Shown: piece after piece, positions 61,453 through 64,000 of the stretch | Position numbering within the stretch: position 1 is the stretch's first letter | Layout of the letters: the number at the start of each line of letters is the position of its first letter | Made by a program: the position numbers and the translations under genes | NCBI RefSeq assembly: GCF_003966975.1 | Contig: NZ_AP018437.1 | Location: 2,914,001 to 2,978,000 of the forward strand | Source of the DNA: Pelolinea submarina | GTDB taxonomy: Bacteria; Chloroflexota; Anaerolineae; Anaerolineales; Anaerolineaceae | DNA: 64,000 bases | Direction: 5' to 3' | Notes under the pieces: generated by a model | Database searches by the model: none | What the model was told of the DNA's origin: nothing | What the model saw: the letters and a program-made list of their open reading frames with translations, nothing else

Positions 61453-63804
61453 CTATTCCTCTTCCTCGGTGTACTCATCCCCAAAATCGAGCACGGGGCG
61501 CACGCCGCTGCCGGAATCCGATTCACCGATGATGCCCTTCTCCTCCATACGGTCCACAATACGGGCCGCGCGGGTATAACCGATACCCAGCTTGCGCTGC
61601 AGCATAGAGATGGAAGCGCGTTCTTCCTGGCGTACCAGCTCGATAGCTTTTTCCAATATGGGGTCCTCATCCGGTTCAGGGGCTTTATCGAATAAAGGCG
61701 TTTGGGTAAGCGTGGCGCTGGGATAGACTTTCTCCGGCATCTTTTCCGCGGCCTGTGGATCAGTTTCCATCAAAGCTTTTTTCTGGTCGATCCAATACTG
61801 CACCAGACGCTGAATTTCTTCATTGGAGACAAACACACCCTGCAAACGTTTGGGCGCGGGCGCGTCGGGCGCCTGGAAGAGCATATCGCCGCGGCCCATC
61901 AATTGCTCCGCGCCGGGCTGGTCGAGTACCACACGGCTGTCCACGCCGGATACCACGGTGAAGGAGATACGCGAGGGGAAATTGGCTTTAATCATGCCGG
62001 TGAGCACATCCACTGAAGGACGTTGGGTGGCAATAATCACATGAATACCGGTGGCGCGCGCCAACTGCGCCAGGCGGTTCAGGTTGCGTTCTGTTTCCTC
62101 GGGTGCCATCATCATCAGGTCGGCCAATTCATCAATCACCACTACGATGTAAGGTAATTTCTGCGGTTGATTGCTGTTATAGTCACTGATATTGCGCGCG
62201 CCCACCTCGGCGAATTTCTTATAGCGGCTGTCCATTTCACGCGACATCCACTGCAAGGTGCCGACCACTTTTTCCATATCGACGATCACAGGCGTGAGCA
62301 GGTGCGGAATACCGTTGTAACCGGTCAATTCCACACGCTTGGGATCCACCATCACCAGGCGTAATTCGTTGGGCGTGCGGTCCAACAGCAAACAGCTTAG
62401 AATGGCATTGATGCAGACCGATTTACCGGAGCCGGTGGTACCGGCAATCAACAAGTGCGGCATGGTAGCCAGGTCGACTGCCACGGGTTTGCCGGCCACG
62501 TCCTTACCCAGTACAAAACGCAGGAAAGCGTTGAGTTTTTGGAAAGACTTACTTTCCACACCCTCGCGCAGGGAAACCAGCTCAGTCTCTTCATTGGGTA
62601 CTTCAATGCCGATGTAATGACGGCCGGGAACCGGCGCCTGGATGCGGATGCGCGAAGCAGCCAAAGCCAGAGCCAGGTCGTCCGACAGGGAAGTTATTTT
62701 ATTGACACGCACGCGCATCTGTCCGTTGCGTGTTTGGATTAAATCAGGTTCCACGCCGAACTGCGTGAAAGTCGGGCCGCGATGGATTTCGATCACGTGC
62801 GCCGGAGCGCCAAAGGATTCCAACGTTTCTTCAATGACACGCGCGCGGTCCTGATCGACATTCTGGCGCACAACCGCTTTAATAGCCGGATTGAGAATCT
62901 CATCCACATTGGGCAGCTTCCATTCCAGACCGCTCTCCGAAGATTGGAAAATACGCGCCATCTGGGTACCGCTGACCGCCGGCTTGGCTTCCTGTTCTGA
63001 AACAGCTGGAACCGCATCGCCTTTTTTCCCCGCCATTTTTTTGAGCGGCTTGCCGTCCAATGGGGTAAAACCCTGTGGAGAGGTACTGCCATTACGGAAG
63101 ATTGGCTTGGGTTTCTGAGCCGGAGATATCTCGCCGTCCCCTCTTATTGTCTCCATACCTTTATTGGATTTTTCCGCGATGAATTCGCCGGTTTTTACCG
63201 CCGGTTGGGTCATTTTACGGAAGAGATCCGGAATGGAAAGGTCAAATGTGAAAGCCAGCGCCAGCAGCAGCCAGGCAACCAGCACCACCGCAGCGCCTAC
63301 CTCGCCCAACGCGACAACCAGCAGGCGCTCAAAGATCGCGCCCAGGTATCCGCCGCCCTGCCCGGCTTTGGCTAAAGCCCAGCCGCCGCCGTCAAACCAG
63401 TGCAGCCAACTGAGAATATTCAGATAGAGCAGTACCACACCCAGCATGCGCTCGGCAGAGAGCATGGGGAAACGCTGCTCATTGCGCACCAGGAACCACA
63501 ATCCGAGGAAGATCAACAAAAGGGGAAAAAGGATGGCGCCAAAACCGGCCACCCGCCCCAGGAATTGGTTGATTGCCCCGGTGATAGACGATTCGCTGCC
63601 GCCAAAGAAACCCAACAGGGATAAGACACCGAAAATTAATAACAGCACACCCAGAATATCCAGCTTGCGTTCTCCGGAAATTCTGCGAAGTTGACGGGAG
63701 ACGCCGGATTTACTGGAAGATGCGCGTTTCCGGCTGGTTGCACGTGAAGAACGCGATGAGGTGCTTTTTCTGGAAGTTGTTTTTTTTGTCGTTTTTCGAG
63801 CCAT
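61453..63804 (-). CDS. ftsK: DNA translocase FtsK/SpoIIIE
   Basis: 783 residues. Lys/Arg/Ser-rich N-terminus, about four transmembrane helices (48-200), a short linker, then the motor: alpha/beta domains and Walker A IAGTTGSGKSVCIN (about 455), Walker B VVVIDELADLMMM, and the Arg-containing IATQRPSVDVLTG. The C-terminal gamma winged helix (RASISMLQRKLGIGYTRAARIVDRM) reads KOPS-type sequences. It pumps the chromosome terminus through the septum. TG-C-TATAAT on the - strand (63842-63834) is an extended -10 giving a leader of about 22 bases. Confidence 0.96.
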   Translation of the reverse strand: MARKTTKKTTSRKSTSSRSSRATSRKRASSSKSGVSRQLRRISGERKLDILGVLLLIFGVLSLLGFFGGSESSITGAINQFLGRVAGFGAILFPLLLIFLGLWFLVRNEQRFPMLSAERMLGVVLLYLNILSWLHWFDGGGWALAKAGQGGGYLGAIFERLLVVALGEVGAAVVLVAWLLLALAFTFDLSIPDLFRKMTQPAVKTGEFIAEKSNKGMETIRGDGEISPAQKPKPIFRNGSTSPQGFTPLDGKPLKKMAGKKGDAVPAVSEQEAKPAVSGTQMARIFQSSESGLEWKLPNVDEILNPAIKAVVRQNVDQDRARVIEETLESFGAPAHVIEIHRGPTFTQFGVEPDLIQTRNGQMRVRVNKITSLSDDLALALAASRIRIQAPVPGRHYIGIEVPNEETELVSLREGVESKSFQKLNAFLRFVLGKDVAGKPVAVDLATMPHLLIAGTTGSGKSVCINAILSCLLLDRTPNELRLVMVDPKRVELTGYNGIPHLLTPVIVDMEKVVGTLQWMSREMDSRYKKFAEVGARNISDYNSNQPQKLPYIVVVIDELADLMMMAPEETERNLNRLAQLARATGIHVIIATQRPSVDVLTGMIKANFPSRISFTVVSGVDSRVVLDQPGAEQLMGRGDMLFQAPDAPAPKRLQGVFVSNEEIQRLVQYWIDQKKALMETDPQAAEKMPEKVYPSATLTQTPLFDKAPEPDEDPILEKAIELVRQEERASISMLQRKLGIGYTRAARIVDRMEEKGIIGESDSGSGVRPVLDFGDEYTEEEE

Positions 63805-63887
63805 GATTCTCTTTAAACCGAAAGATTGTTCTAATTATAGCACGCGGGATTATTCCAGCGGATTTTTTTGAGCACTTTTTAAGGGGA

Positions 63888-64000
63888 TCAACCGGATAAT
63901 TTTCGTGAGAAGAAAGCCGCCAATCCCAGCAAAATCGCCAGCAAAGCCAGAATAATTTCAGCTTTGCGGAGCGGTAATTGAGATTGCACTTCCGGTATGG
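63888..64000 (-). CDS. C-terminal end of a membrane-anchored protein (partial)
   Basis: An open frame of 36 codons enters from the right edge and stops at TGA 63888-63890. It reads LPLRKAEIILALLAILLG followed by LAAFFSRKLSG: a short spacer, a single hydrophobic helix and a basic tail. This is the pattern of a C-terminal transmembrane anchor whose large outer domain lies beyond the window. No sorting LPxTG is present. The direction is the same as ftsK, 84 bases downstream. Confidence 0.6.
   Translation of the reverse strand, partial: IPEVQSQLPLRKAEIILALLAILLGLAAFFSRKLSG

Overview
The window is 64 kb of dense bacterial chromosome with roughly balanced base composition, short intergenic gaps and consensus TTGACA/TATAAT promoters. 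The gene mix suggests an anaerobic, sugar-fermenting Chloroflexota member (Anaerolineae-like). It includes galactitol- and cellobiose-type PTS loci, lipoproteins with Thr/Glu-rich linkers, membrane-anchored beta-propellers, T-box and SAM-I riboswitches and a selenocysteine tRNA. The lineage is an inference from gene content and is not proven here. I see no transposase, integrase, prophage or CRISPR array. The only restriction-modification-type gene is one orphan methyltransferase.

Layout. 1-5.7 kb: the end of an NHL-repeat protein, clpC, GDP-mannose 4,6-dehydratase, a low-Mr phosphatase and a lytic transglycosylase. 5.8-13.5 kb (+): a nine-gene operon with DeoR regulator, galactitol-type EIIC, Zn-dehydrogenase, SDR, M42 peptidase, BtpA/SgcQ protein, RPE-like epimerase, EIIA and EIIB. 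It holds all seven classes of the orphan E. coli sgc operon plus two dehydrogenases. 14.0-17.0 kb (-): a second, convergent galactitol-type PTS (DeoR, EIIB, EIIC and a small membrane protein) without its own EIIA. 17.1-17.5 kb: tRNA-Gly and tRNA-Cys. 17.5-34.4 kb: mixed small operons (GNAT, RNase HI, sugar-binding lipoprotein, an S51-like peptidase with a CysRS-like tail, T-box plus valS, small enzymes, DedA, CDF transporter, methyltransferase, PAP2, OsmC and others). 34.8 kb: selC. 34.9-47.5 kb: site-2-type protease, D-amino-acid lyase/deaminase-like enzyme, a PolX apparently split into two genes 3.6 kb apart around a permease operon, a PP2C-like/propeller membrane protein and a HerA-like ATPase. 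47.6-54.5 kb: orphan DNA methyltransferase, then HPr, GH1 glycosidase and lactose/cellobiose EIIA-EIIC-EIIB facing a divergent PRD regulator. 54.6-64 kb: isochorismatase-like hydrolase, thioesterase, lipoproteins, adenosine-specific kinase, RNase Z, SAM-I riboswitch plus metK, ftsK and the end of a membrane-anchored protein.

How the parts work together. Three PTS loci and the general phosphocarrier HPr lie within about 48 kb. HPr keeps its active His but lacks the regulatory Ser. Each locus has a regulator beside it. In the sgc-like operon an imported, phosphorylated sugar alcohol could be oxidised by the dehydrogenases and then handled by the epimerase and the BtpA/SgcQ protein; the substrate is unknown.

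Expression. At least seven genes have a -10 box that places the transcription start on or within 2 nt of the start codon, which suggests leaderless mRNAs. Other genes have clear Shine-Dalgarno sites, so both initiation modes seem to coexist.
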